Assembly (NCBI RefSeq): GCF_041956535.1
Contig: NW_027192206.1
Span: 229,149 to 293,148, forward strand
DNA length: 64,000 nt
Source: Calcarisporiella thermophila CBS 279.70
Taxonomy: Eukaryota > Calcarisporiellomycota
Direction: 5' to 3'
This document shows positions 35,360-46,189 of this stretch, one piece after another. A model generated the notes under the pieces. The model did not search any database. It was not told the DNA's origin and saw only the letters and a list, made by a program, of their open reading frames with translations. Numbering within the stretch: the stretch's first letter is position 1; every line of letters begins with the position of its first letter. Made by a program: the position numbers and the translations under genes.

Positions 35360-36915
35360 ATGACAACGGAAGTGGTCGAGGTATTGAACGGTAATACGCT
35401 GACCATCCGCTTTCTCCCCCTTATCTCATTTGGATTTGATCCTTGCAGAAAAGCCGCAGGATTATGCTACTGAGCGGAAAGCCTCCGCAAAGTCCGAGGA
35501 TTCCACTGTCGTTTCGGAGGATATTGTACTCGAGAACGGGAAGCAGCTGAAGGTTTCACACGCACCTAAGCGTAACGCCTCATCATGGACAGCATTTGTC
35601 AACGTTGTGTGCGCGGTGGCGGGCGCTGGGGCACTTGGTATTCCTCACGCCGTGCAACAATGTGGATGGTGCGGCATCATTCTACTTGCGCTTGCGCACA
35701 TCATGGCAGGATATTCGGGGGTGGTGCTGATCAAGTGTTTATATTACAAGGGCAAGTGAGTATCTGTCTAGAGGTTGGTCTGAAGGTTGAACACCACTAA
35801 TCCCTATGGAACTAGTGAGTATCGACTCAGTAGCTATCAAGAGGTGGGAGAGCATGCTTTCGGGAAAATAGGCAAATATCTTACTATCGTCTTCAACTGC
35901 ACCATCCAACTGGGCGCACCCATCCTTTACCTTATTCTCTCGGGAACAAACTTCCAACTGCTGCTTGGACCGCTGGGCGTGCCAGTATCGATGAAGGCGT
36001 GGGTGTTTATACTTACTGGCACCATAGCCGTTCCTTTCGTTCTTACCAAAACCATGAAAGAAGTGGCCATCCTCAGGTGAGAATTCGAATTTCTAGTTCA
36101 GTAGGAAGCCTAGTCTCATACATGTGCTTTCCTAACGCAACAGCCTTTTTGGGGTACTTGCCACAGCAGTGACAGTTGTCGTGGTTATGATTGTATCCTC
36201 GGTAGAATACGGCCTCCAGACTGAGCATGCAGAACATGCGTTTCTCATCCCAGCGCGGCTGCCTATTGCCCTCTCTACCTTTGCCTTTGCATACGGAGGC
36301 AACGTCATCTACCCGCACGTCGAAGGCACCATGGCCAAGCCAAAGCAATGGACGTGTACTTTCAATCTGGGGCTCATGCTTGTATCCGTGTTGTATTTTG
36401 GTGTCGCCATACCTTCGTACCTTGCGTACGGAAATGCTACAGCAAACCCGGTCTATAACAACCTTCCGGCCGCTTGGCCACGGACTGTCGCTATCATTTT
36501 CATCACGGCGCACGTGCTTCTCGCAACTCCCCTTTTCCTCACCTCCTTCGCTCTCGAAGTCGAAGGTGGTCTAAACATAAACCGCGTACGCTATTCTGCC
36601 CGAAAAGAGCTACTTTTACGCGCTACCGTGAGGATACTAACGATTCTCTTATGCGCAACTATTGCCGTCGTTATTCCCTATTTCGAGAATGTGATGGAGC
36701 TGATGGGAAGCGTTGCGCAAGGTGCAATCGTGTTTATTTTCCCGCTCCTGTTCTATGTGAAATTGTATGGATGGCGGAGTTTCCGGTGGTATGAGCTATT
36801 GTGGATCGCCATCGCAGTTGCAATAGGCACTGCGGGTTCTGTAATCGGAATGATAGACGCGGTTCACGGCCTGATAGCGGCCATCAAGGCGGATAGCCAT
36901 TCCGGTCTTGTTTGA
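35360..36915 (+). CDS. AAAP family amino acid transporter (AVT/SLC36-38-like)
   Basis: Four exons: 35360-35390, 35449-35755, 35816-36076, 36144-36915; 456 aa. A ~65-residue charged cytosolic N-terminus is followed by about 11 membrane segments. The first is the family's diagnostic half-broken helix: NVVCAVAGAGALGIPHAVQQ, then GWCGIILLALAHIMAGYSG. Later: FNCTIQLGAPILYLILSG, KEVAILS, YGGNVIYPHVEGTM and a terminal YFENVMELMGSVAQGAIVFI. AAAP members move neutral or cationic amino acids in symport or exchange with protons, often at the vacuole in fungi. Substrate and membrane are not determinable from sequence alone. Confidence 0.9.
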
Positions 36916-37872
36916 TACTGGAGTGAAGCTTAGCTCATAACCCGTTTCAAAGTTGTATTATAGCTTCTATTGTATTATTAACATCGGTCGATATTTAGTA
37001 TTGATCTTGAGCTCGAGAATCATAAATTGGGATATCGGTTGGATATCTTTCGATAAAACTCAAGATTTCCCTCTGGATCACAAGTTGGGGAAAATTTGCC
37101 ACTAAAAAGAATGCATTTTTACTTTGATCCAGAAATACAGTGCCTCTATATTTAATTATTCATAGTGATGTAGACCATGATGGTCTACATCACATGCAAA
37201 GATATCCAGTAGGGGTACGCTCGAGATTTCATGATTATGGATAGGATTCCACCATGAAGCTGCTACCAAGATAATTTCACCTTCACATAGGAAAAACCCG
37301 GTCTTCTTTTTTAACCTGGAAGAAGAATTCGTATTCCTCTGTGTGATGTTTCATTATGCCAAATCACAGTCCAACAGGGTTCCTGCAGGATTGAATAGGA
37401 ATTCTAGAACAGACAGATTCTCTTGGATCGGTAGAGTCAATCAATTTTACCGGTGAATTAATAATCGACTCATCTCGGAGTAACAATGACTCAAGAGTCG
37501 CATATATAGAAATAATATAACGCATATAGAATTAACTGTATACCTTTAAGCTGCATCCATCAGATCCTTTGCAGAAAAGAGAAAATGCGGTGAATTTTAA
37601 TTATGTTTAACCGAGTCTTGGTTGAGCTATTTTACTGTATTTGATTGCAATTGACGAAGCTTAAAATTAACACCGCCATTTGGATTCAAGAAATGCGCCG
37701 AGAGCTGAATCACTATGAAGAGAGAAATTCTACCAAAAGTGTGGAATATAAACAAGGAGACAGAAAAAGAATATACAAGAGACAATAGATAAAAGAAAAA
37801 ACAAGCAACTATACAACTAGGATGGTATCCAAAGAATCCCGCAGTCCCAAAGAGAAGTTTAAATAATAGAAA
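36916..37872. other. Convergent intergenic region (0.95 kb)
   Basis: 3' flanks of the transporter and bZIP genes. Contains a 29-bp hairpin palindrome at 37165-37193 (listed separately). No gene model found. Confidence 0.4.
37165..37193. repeat. 29-bp palindrome (13-bp perfect arms, 3-nt centre)
   Basis: Left arm GTGATGTAGACCA (37165-37177), spacer TGA, right arm TGGTCTACATCAC (37181-37193). It lies 250 bp downstream of the transporter stop. It could form a strong stem-loop; role unknown. Confidence 0.75.
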
Positions 37873-38887
37873 TCAATACATCAATACCTCTTTCGGTAAA
37901 ATCCCTCTTGGCTCATCTATGCCAAGTGCGGGTAAAAAGCTGCCGGTCTTGCCTGTGGAGGCGAGTGTAACCGGAGTCATGGATGGATTTTCAAACATAG
38001 ACTTCCATTCAGGTTTGGCGAGGAGGGATTTGATAGCCTCATCAGGGAGGTCGACCGATTGTGACATATCGGGAAAGTACCGCAGTGTATTATCCGATTT
38101 CTCGAGATTATCTGGGAAGAAGTCGAGATCGTGCATTAGGAAATTCGGTGAAGGGGTTTGCGCGTAGTCGGAATCCATCGCGCTAGTAAAGGAGTCAGGG
38201 GTAAACTGGAGCGGGTCTAGCTCTAGAGGCTTGGGGACAAATTCTTCATAGTCCAGCTGTGAGGTATCGCTATCGTCGTCACACTCGTCCCCCCGGCTCC
38301 CAGTGCCCAACTTTCCCTCATCCGTGAAGAGGTTCCCCTTTGGCAAGGCCTCCATCACACCTACTTCCTCTTCCTCCTCCTCTGGCTCCACAGAACTATA
38401 TCGTGAGGTAGGCGTTTTTTTTTGTTCAGATAGGAGTTTTTTCAACATGAGATTCTCCTCCCGCAGGCGGTTCGCCTCGCGTTCCCAATGCTCGAGCTCG
38501 CTAATACGGGTCTCAAGATCCTGTACGTATTTCTCCTTTCTCTCACGAAAGGCTCGTTGTGCCATTCGGTTTTGTATTCTTCGCTTCTATAGAGCGGAAG
38601 CAGAACAAGAGATCAATAAATAAATAGCTCCTAGAAAACAAAGGTTTCTCCAAGTGGGTACTCACCGCATTCTTATCTTTAGGCTCTGCACCAGCAGATA
38701 CATTAATTGGTTTCCTTCCAGGTTTAGTGACCATTTGGCGCTTCGTTCGAGCGGAACGGCGAATCTCTTTATAGTCGTCATACTCGTCATCATCCTCGGC
38801 ATAGCTTTTGCGCTTCGTAGAGCGCCTTGGTTTGCCCTCCCCGGACCACAGGTTACTGTTGTAGTCTGAATTGGAGTCAGAGCTCAT
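37873..38887 (-). CDS. bZIP transcription factor (Pap1/Yap-like)
   Basis: Two exons: 38887-38666 and 38586-37873; 311 aa. Basic region KRRIQNRMAQRAFRERKEKY carries the fungal AP-1 signature NxxAQxxFR, which favours TTAC half sites. It is followed by a leucine zipper (residues ~95-125, L/N/L heptads). N-terminal half: acidic patch SYAEDDDEYDDY and basic KEIRRSARTKRQ. C-terminal half: acidic activation-like region (VEPEEEEEEVGV, DECDDDSDTSQLDYEEF). The cysteine-rich redox domains of Yap1/Pap1 are absent, so oxidant sensing of that type is unlikely. A Met 11 codons upstream is an alternative start. Confidence 0.88.
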
Positions 38888-40739
38888 GTTTAGATATGGA
38901 AGAATGCAAAAGGGTGTCAAAGTCCAGTCCTGGAAGGTGGCCTGAGATATTAATTTCTCTAGAATAAGTAAAGCGTGAAAAAAGAAAAAAGAAAATTAAA
39001 GGGGAAGACAAGGCTGAGGCAGCACTTTATATAGAACCACTTAGTCAGAGGCTCGGCAATACGATTGCGTGTTATCAGATACTTCGGATATTGCTTTTAG
39101 GAAACATTCTACTGGAACGGAAAGAAAATCCGAGGTGACGAGCGGCACGGATTTATTTTCCTCAAAGCTGCCAGGGATGGAAGGATGGCTGAGAGCGATT
39201 TTGTTACGCAGCTGAAACGATTGACTCAAAAACAATTTTCCCCACGGCTCATTACTTCCCGAGTGCCATCTGAAAGTCCGCGCAAATTGTGTCATTGCCT
39301 GATGCCTCTCTCCCTCCCCCCTTTGATTCATTTTAAGCAATCTCCCGATACATACCGGCCTGTCCTTCCTTCCCTTCCTGCCCTCCTCTCCCCTCTACTC
39401 CCCACTGGGCTAATAGTTTAAGCTTTTCGGCCCTGGTCGCGGCCAGCTCGCAAATCTCCCTCTGCCAACTGATTTCTCCCTCCCCTTTACCAGCGCACCT
39501 GTTTGTGAGGTTCTGGCCCTATCACCGCAAACAATTGCACTGCAATTGCACCATCCATTACACGTCTTGCTCTCACTGCGATGATAGTCGAAAAGTCATC
39601 GTTGATTTCCATTTATGGCAACTTTCTTAGATTATTAATGGTTTATAATGATGATGTAATTCTCTGACCCCTCTAGCTCTGCCATGCACTCTCCATTATT
39701 CATAAGATTGTGTCTTAGAACTCCTCCACCGACATTTCGCTCAAAATAATTCCATAAATTGTAAAAAGCAAAAATGGGGTATTAATACAACCCGGCCATC
39801 ATCGCGTGATGGTTTTTCCGTGGGCCTTTCTGTCCGAATTCAGGATTTCCGCTATCGTAAACAGACTGGAAAGGAGAGCACAGCTGACGTTACTTGGTGT
39901 ATATATTGTTGTCGGCCGTCTTCTTGAGGCCCAAAATCACCGGCGCTCGTTCTCTTTGCGTCTGTTTATCGATATGTTTGGAGATATCCCAGAATCTTTT
40001 ATAAGATCAAAGGAGATGAAAACTTAAATTAACGGCAAGCTGAAAGCTGTGATCAGATAGCTCATAATCCAGGATTAGAGTTACCGAGGTTACAAACGTG
40101 GGTTATAGTTTAGCTGAACTCAAGGGTAAAGTAAGGGTATTGACAGTGGCTAACGAAGCTACGGCAGTCGTTAAGTTTTATTTGGGCTTGCTACCGGAAT
40201 ATTGATTGCGCTGTCGATTTTCCACACTTGCCTATTGGCCCAAACGGTTATTCGCAAATTTCTCGGACAATCGCTAAAAGTAGTCATATCAAAATACCTA
40301 CTGTAGCTTCCAAAGCAAACAGCGTGGTTATGCATTCAGAAATTCTATCTGTTTTATCATGAAGCATATGACCATTTCTTTAGAGCGCAAACACTGTAGT
40401 ATTACGTTTTAACATGCCTCCTTTTTTAAGGCACATTCAACATAAGGGATCTCTCGAAGTTTCACCTGAGTGGTTTGCCGAGTCGATTCAAAGAATGGAC
40501 CAGCTAAATGCTGAGTGGAACTCTTGCATACATCACCTTATTTCGCCATTTGCATCCATAGTTGGGTAACAGAGATATCTCTTGATTCTCCAGCATATTT
40601 TAAATTAATAAAGAAAACAGGTTACAAGAAATAATGAGTGAATAGAAAGGAAAAAAAATTGGTGATCAAAATCATAAGAAACCACGAGAAAAAAGGTTAG
40701 TGTTTTCTATTCTTTTATATTTTCTCCCCTCTCCTCCCC
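38888..40739. other. Long intergenic region (1.85 kb)
   Basis: bZIP promoter on the left, then DNA without a convincing gene. Short frames at 39041-39340 (minus, 99 codons) and 40414-40569 (plus, 51 codons, starting MPPFLRHIQHKGSLEVSPEW) are the only candidates; the second looks somewhat protein-like but is unsupported. Confidence 0.35.
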
Positions 40740-41433
40740 TTACTCAAGCTTATTCACCTCCAGCTCAGAAATCCTCAGCACAGTATATGTTTGCTTGTGG
40801 GTTATTCTGCGCCTATAATTCTTTCTTCTCTTCCTCTTTATGATTTCCAGCATGGGGCCTTTGGTATGCTCGATAACCGTGGCCTTTGCGTTGTAGTACT
40901 CTTCACTCACATAGGGACTGCCACGAATGGTGAAGTCTCGAGAACCAAGCTCTCGCACGCGGTTAAGTTTCAACACGTCACCCACCTGCACATCACGTAG
41001 CCGGTTCACAACCACTTGGTCCCGTGCTGTAACAAGGAGTGGGCGCCCCATAATTTCGACAACCGCATAATAGCGCAGCTGATCGCGCAGACGGTTAACA
41101 AGATCTTTAGTTGTAGTGCTTAGAGTGGTGGATGAGGCGGGTGCAAGTGGGGTGGTGGCGGTGGTCGTATTTTGTGTTGATTCGACTGCAGTGGTTAAGA
41201 ATGGATAATCATAAAATATGATTAGGTATGAGGGATAGAATGCAAAAAGCATAATGCAAGAGACTTACCATGCGTGGCAGTTGTTGAATGTATAAGACAG
41301 GTCTGTCTTGTCGACAGAGTCGAAGCAGCTAGAGATACAATGCAGATAAAAATTGAATTTTCAAAAAATGTCACAAATCGAATAGCTCAGATAAAATACC
41401 TCCTAAAAGCTGTGTCGTGTTGGGATTCTGCAT
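40740..41433 (-). CDS. MRPL21: Mitochondrial large ribosomal subunit protein bL21m
   Basis: Three exons: 41433-41400, 41328-41269, 41185-40740; 179 aa. Assembled N-terminus MQNPNTTQLLGAASTLSTRQ is rich in Ser/Thr with Arg and no acid, a mitochondrial presequence. The L21 core follows: YAVVEIMGRPLLVTARDQVV, VGDVLKLNRVRELGSRDFTI, GSPYVSEEYYNAKATVIEHT, and KRKRRKNYRRRITHKQTYTVLRI reproduces the bacterial L21 'K.KRRK.Y.R..GHRQ..T...I' signature. Component of the mitoribosome. Confidence 0.9.
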
Positions 41434-41602
41434 CGCAGTGCATCTTCCCCTTGATAAACTGTTCCAAAATCGAAGCATTATTAATGTTCTTCTGGTTTGA
41501 TGTTAACTCTCCTCGAGATACTGAGTTCTCTACAAGGATGTTTGTCGTGTTTTCATTAAAAGGCGCAGTAAATTATCAGTCACAAAAGATGTTCAAATGC
41601 AA

Positions 41603-41647
41603 GCCGTCAATTCAAACGATCATTAAATGATTGTTTGAATTGACGGC
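41603..41647. repeat. 45-bp palindrome A (22-bp arms)
   Basis: Runs from GCCGTCAATTCAAAC to GTTTGAATTGACGGC. Of 22 pairs, 21 are Watson-Crick and one is G-T (16th pair), around a 1-nt centre at 41625. It overlaps the next palindrome by GGC (41645-41647). Located upstream of bL21m and downstream of EFG1. Confidence 0.85.
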
Positions 41648-41689
41648 TAGAAATATAAGATTCAAATTTTGAATCTTATATTTCTAGCC
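41645..41689. repeat. 45-bp palindrome B (perfect 22-bp arms)
   Basis: Runs from GGCTAGAAATATAAGATTC to GAATCTTATATTTCTAGCC with all 22 pairs perfect around a single T. Same length and 1-nt centre as palindrome A, with which it shares three bases, but the arms are unrelated in sequence. Together they span 87 bp. Confidence 0.88.
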
Positions 41690-41875
41690 ACTTTTTAGTA
41701 ATGCCTTACAAATTATCTATAATGATGGTATGTATTCGTCGCAAAAAAACTTTTAGCAAAGTGAAGCGGAATGGATTGAAGCGCTATATTTTATTTGAAA
41801 ATAAAATAGGTTTGTATATACAAAGGACAGAGGATCCCTAAGTGGAATATAAATTATGGTCTATTTCGACATATA

Positions 41876-42795
41876 TCATTCATCATCTTCTTGGCTCTCT
41901 TCCGACGCTTCCCCGTCACTATCATCACTCCCTGATTCCGACCGATTCTCATCCTCCTCCATCATGAAAAAGTCATCGCCTGCATTCTCCTCTTCGATAG
42001 TGGAGGATTCGTTGGTCTTTTTCTTGGCGTCTTTCTTTCCTTTCTTTGTCCGGAAAAGTTTATCCAGTCCATCTCCTATTTCTCCACGCTGCATAGCATC
42101 TCGGATCTGATTTCGAATTGCCTCGCGTTTTTCGGTGGTTTTGGGATCATCCACGTTCTCCTTTGGAAATAGCGATACATATTTTTCAAGCTTGGGGTAG
42201 TGCTATGGCCATCAAAAATAGTGCAAATAATTAATTGATATGAAAACATTCTGCTCTAATTGTGAAAAATATTCGTACCATTATATAGTTCAGGTTTACT
42301 TTTTGCTCAAAGATTTGTGCCTCCAAATCTTTCCTCTCATCCTCGCTGGCTACACTGGCCAATTTACGCTGTAGTTGGTTTATCTTTCGGTCCACTTTTC
42401 TTCTCTCTAGTATCAAATTGAGGAGTAAGATATACTGGGCTCATATCGCTTCATTTCTACTGATAGGCTTACCGAAGAATTTGACTCGGTGGTATCTAGT
42501 AGCCAGCTTACGTTCTTTTTCTTTTAAAGACAAATCATCGAGGCGGAGCTTTAGTGCCTTCAACTCACGCTCTTTTTCTACTCGGACATCGGCGCGAAGA
42601 TTTTCCTATTGAGCAAAAGAAGCGGGTTAAAAACTCATAAGACGATTTCCAAAAATTTCGACTTCGGAATGCACAACTCACCTTGCGTAATAATCTTGTG
42701 AGATCCCTTATTCTTTTCTTTACCGCAGAGTTGCCGATAGGATCGTTAGAATTCTGATTAGAGCGCGGATGTTTTGCTTTTTGCTTGGTTGACAT
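41876..42795 (-). CDS. EFG1: rRNA-processing protein EFG1
   Basis: Four exons: 42795-42682, 42605-42473, 42406-42279, 42202-41876; 233 aa. Nucleolar protein of the small-subunit processome, needed for 18S maturation. Family marks: NSAVKKRIRDLTRLLRK near residue 25, ADVRVEKERELKALKLRL, LATRYHRVKFFERRKVDRKI (yeast AKKYHMVRFFEKKKALRKY), NLNYIMHYPKLEKYVSLFPK (yeast CYVINFPKTEKYIALYP). The charged N-terminal half is predicted coiled coil. The last 60 residues are very acidic with Ser (ENRSESGSDDSDGEASEESQ). Confidence 0.9.
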
Positions 42796-43319
42796 GATAA
42801 ATAAAGGTTGAGATATTAAGAGAATATTGTTTATTTAAGAATAATATTTGGCTGAAAGCTTTTTCTCTCAATTTACAGTCACGAAAAAAAAAAAATTCAG
42901 CGGATACGGTCGGCATACACAATTAAGAAGCCAACTTGAAAGATGCTAGGTTTGTTTCTCAAATGCCAATTATTTCAGATCAACTTTTAAAGGGCTGTCT
43001 CATCTAATTATCTTTCGGTCACATACAAACAGAAGATGCTGTTGGATTTATTCTAGGTAAGGCTTTATTAAAAAGTGAGATAATTTCATCTATTCTAATT
43101 GTTATTCAAGTTGCGCTCTGTTGGGGATTTACGAATCCTTTTATTAAGCGCGGGAGCGATGGGTTGGAGCGAGTGAGGCAAGAGGGAGGAGGAATTCTAA
43201 CCGAATGGTCATTTCTATTGCGGCGGTGGCAGGTAGAAAATGTGATACTATGATGGTTCTAGTTCATATCTTAAATGCATCCTGAACATTTTAGTATGTC
43301 CTACCGCTGCTTATCAACC
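42796..43319. other. Intergenic region upstream of EFG1
   Basis: EFG1 promoter and AT-rich DNA. No gene model found. Confidence 0.35.
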
Positions 43320-43835
43320 TTAGTGGCTCATTCGTCTACTATTACACATTGGGAAAAGCCGGTACGCTGCTTTCATTAAATCCTCGATAATATGATATGC
43401 ATTGAGATAGCCTATTTGGTTTGAAGATTTATCGCTAGCCGTTCCGATCAGCAACTCTCTCACCTTTATCTTCACTACACTGGGAGGAATACTTCTCGGA
43501 GAAAACATCGGAGGAAGAAGTATTTTCATCTAAAACGCTTCGTATTCATAATCCCAACTCAAAAACTCTACTTTTCATAGATACCTGGATAGGTATGTCC
43601 CTTGTCGTTGCAGGTGTGGCACTCTGCGTAAACAGTAAAATATAGTACCCAAAATAAAGGCGGATTTTGTCTTGCGATGGAAATGGAATAGGCGTTAAAA
43701 TAAGGTTTTTAGAGTGAAGATCACAAGAAATAAAATGTGACATCACCGAGATTATGTGCACGAAGAGAGTGGAAAAAAGTCGCACCTTTCTTTCTACCTC
43801 AGAGCACCTACATTTCCATAATATCTGTTTCCCAT
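43320..43835 (-). CDS. Small four-exon hypothetical protein, possibly secreted
   Basis: Splice-based model: 43835-43798, 43670-43585, 43529-43464, 43411-43320; 93 aa, all three junctions in frame with GT..AG introns. A hydrophobic run [13 protein letters not shown] is followed directly by [14 protein letters not shown], suggesting a signal peptide or anchor and then a small Cys-containing domain. The C-terminal half is helical-looking ([17 protein letters not shown]). No family recognised. The last three exons are the better-supported part. The first exon is doubtful because its ATG lies only 16 bp from the divergent PH-protein ATG. Confidence 0.38.
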
Positions 43836-43851
43836 CCTAATTTTTAAAGGA

Positions 43852-45610
43852 ATGAGCCCCCCTGAAGCTCAGCCGCTGAGCAAATATCAGCGTCCCTCTA
43901 AATTACCTTCCGGTAAATCAGTCTCATTTTCGGTGATGATTATTCCATCTTGAAATTTTCTCTATTGCTCTTGCACGCTAGTTCCTGAAAACACGACTAT
44001 TAGTAATCCTGCATCCTCCAAGGTATCCTAAATTTGCCCATTGGTCGAACCCTCATCGAAACAAAATGCGGCTTATCTACCATTTTTTACGCTCCAATTC
44101 CATCATTCTAACATTATTTTGCACAATAGGCTGAGACATCCCTCCCTTCACCCGGCCTATTTTCTGACACTGAGGACGAATACGAGCATACTACAAATCG
44201 GAGGAAGAAACAATCAACTGAGAAGGATTTCTCCGAGCAGCCGCAACATGCTAAGGAAATTCTGCAAAACGAGAAGGTGCTGAAGAGCGGCTATTTATTG
44301 AAGAAGGGGGAAAAGCGCAAGGTAAATAGGAATCCTCCCTACTCTTGTTCCTATAGACATGCACAGTGGTTGACTTAATGCTCTGTTGCTTGGATATTTC
44401 TAGACTTGGAAGAAGCGCTGGTTTGTTCTCCGGAGCACTCAATTGGCATATTACAAGGATGAAAGAGTAAACAAAATTCTTATCAAAAACGATTTCTTTC
44501 TCGACTGCTCACCCATTTCTTCCTTTTAACAGGAATATAAACTTCTCCGCCTCTTGGAGCTCGACGACATACACAATGTGGAAGAAGTTAAACTAAAGCA
44601 TCATGAAAACGTGTTCGCCATCGTCACTCCTTCCCGTACCTATTATGTTCGCACCGATAATAAGCAGGACAAGGAGCTATGGATACGGGAAATCAATCAA
44701 GCAATCAATGAATTAAAGGATGAAGAAGATCCAATTGATGATGAACAGCCCTTGACGGTATCCAATGCCGGTGTGGTGCCTATCGACATTCCGCAACAGC
44801 GAAGGCCTTCGATAGGGCTGTCTTCATTGAGCTCCACTTTTGCCCCTGTCCTTTCATCAAGTCCCACTCAACAACAACAAGGGGTGGATGCTTCTCACAA
44901 TGGCAACTTGAAGCTGAATATCCCAAGTGGCCACTCGTATACGTCGAACAAATCCACTCCCATCTCTCCTCTAACCCCAAGCTCACCGTCAGGGGCATCC
45001 TATGTCCGCGATATATCGGATGCTTATGCCAGTTCTGAGGAGGAAGATCTCTTTGAGGACACACCACAACAGGCGAAACAGATTCCCGATAATTCAAGCG
45101 ATGGCAACCAAGTGCTACTGCAAGGCTATCTCTTAAAGCTTGGGAGGAATAAAAGCTGGCGTAAACGTTATTTTGTATTGCGAACAAACCGGCTCTCCTA
45201 CTATCGACATGAGAAGGTAAGCACCCTTCACAGTCCCCCTTTGTTCTCCAATTTTAATGTTGTTTGTGAAGCAGGATTCGAAGGAGCATCGTGCTTTTTC
45301 CTTAACCACGATTCTTGATGCCCTGGAGATTGACCCCATTTCAAACTCCAAACCGTACTGCCTAAAGATCGTGATGCCCAAACGCAACCTTATCTTATGT
45401 GCGCCCACTGAGAATGATCTGCAGGTGTGGCTAGAAGCCCTTAATTTAACGGCAAGAAGGGCCAAGCGGCAATCGCTGGTCCTTTCCTCGGCTGCAGGAG
45501 CAATGCCCTTCAGTCAGGGCCACGGTGACCTCAAGACAAGCCCAGGCATTGCTGACAATGCTCTTTTGCCCACGAGACCTGAAGGGGGCGCAGCAACCGT
45601 GCATGGCTGA
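43852..45610 (+). CDS. Tandem PH-domain protein
   Basis: Six exons: 43852-43912, 43982-44022, 44130-44321, 44404-44466, 44533-45216, 45275-45610; 458 aa. First PH domain near residues 76-185: VLKSGYLLKKGEKRKTWKKR, WFVLRSTQLAYYKDE, HENVFAIVTPSRTYYVRTD, ending ELWIREINQAINEL (the invariant PH Trp). Second PH domain near 300-400: LLQGYLLKLGRNKSWRKRYF, LRTNRLSYYRHEK, KPYCLKIVMPKRNLILCAP, DLQVWLEALNLTARR. The ~110-residue linker is Ser/Pro/Gln-rich. KxGxxxKxWKxRWF loops in both domains carry the basic residues typical of phosphoinositide binders, so membrane recruitment is likely. Resembles TAPP-type tandem-PH adaptors; partners unknown. Confidence 0.82.
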
Positions 45611-46189
45611 TGCGTTGTATCAAAAATCCATTCTTTCGTCATTTACCTAATACCATGAGATAAACAGCGGCACACCAAGATCAACATCTTTAGTTCATTC
45701 CTCTCATTAAGGATAATTAACTCATCCACTCTCCACCATTGATCTTATCTTTTATACGCCTTTTTATTCCTGCTCTATACCGAGCCTTGTTACCCCTTTC
45801 TTATTTATTTATTTTTGCTAAGTGTATGTGAATTTATTCGCTAAAATAACCATTTATTTTACACTTTAAACAGTGCATGGATGGCCATTTATTGAATCAG
45901 TATTGAAACATTCCCATTGTTTCATTTTAAGGATACCTAGGGGATAGAGGCATGGGTGACCTTGGTTAGTTCACAGCATTGTAGGGCGGTGCGCGTAAAC
46001 GGAGAGTTATATCCGTATATAGGATGGCAGCGCTCTGTCCAACAAAAGAGTTTGACTGGAGTGCCGAATGGATCGAGGAATATTTTTCGATCCATCTGAA
46101 GGCGCAGCCCTCGTGGTTAGAAATTGGAAAATTTGATGCAAATAACCGAGCTTTGCTTGACATAGAATTTTTTCTCACGATCGACCACC
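45611..46189. other. Intergenic region upstream of lipoyl synthase
   Basis: AT-rich 3' flank of the PH gene, then the LIP5 promoter. A 93-codon frame starting at 46024 runs through the LIP5 start in another frame; it is treated as an overlapping upstream ORF, not a gene. Confidence 0.35.

Larger units (their letters stand above)
41434..41875. other. Intergenic region with paired palindromes
   Basis: Between the bL21m start and the EFG1 stop. Its centre is occupied by two overlapping 45-bp palindromes (listed separately). The rest is AT-rich. Confidence 0.5.

Noticed and set aside
39041-39340. 99-codon minus-strand frame upstream of the bZIP gene
   Set aside because: No recognisable domain, likely promoter/leader DNA of the bZIP gene.
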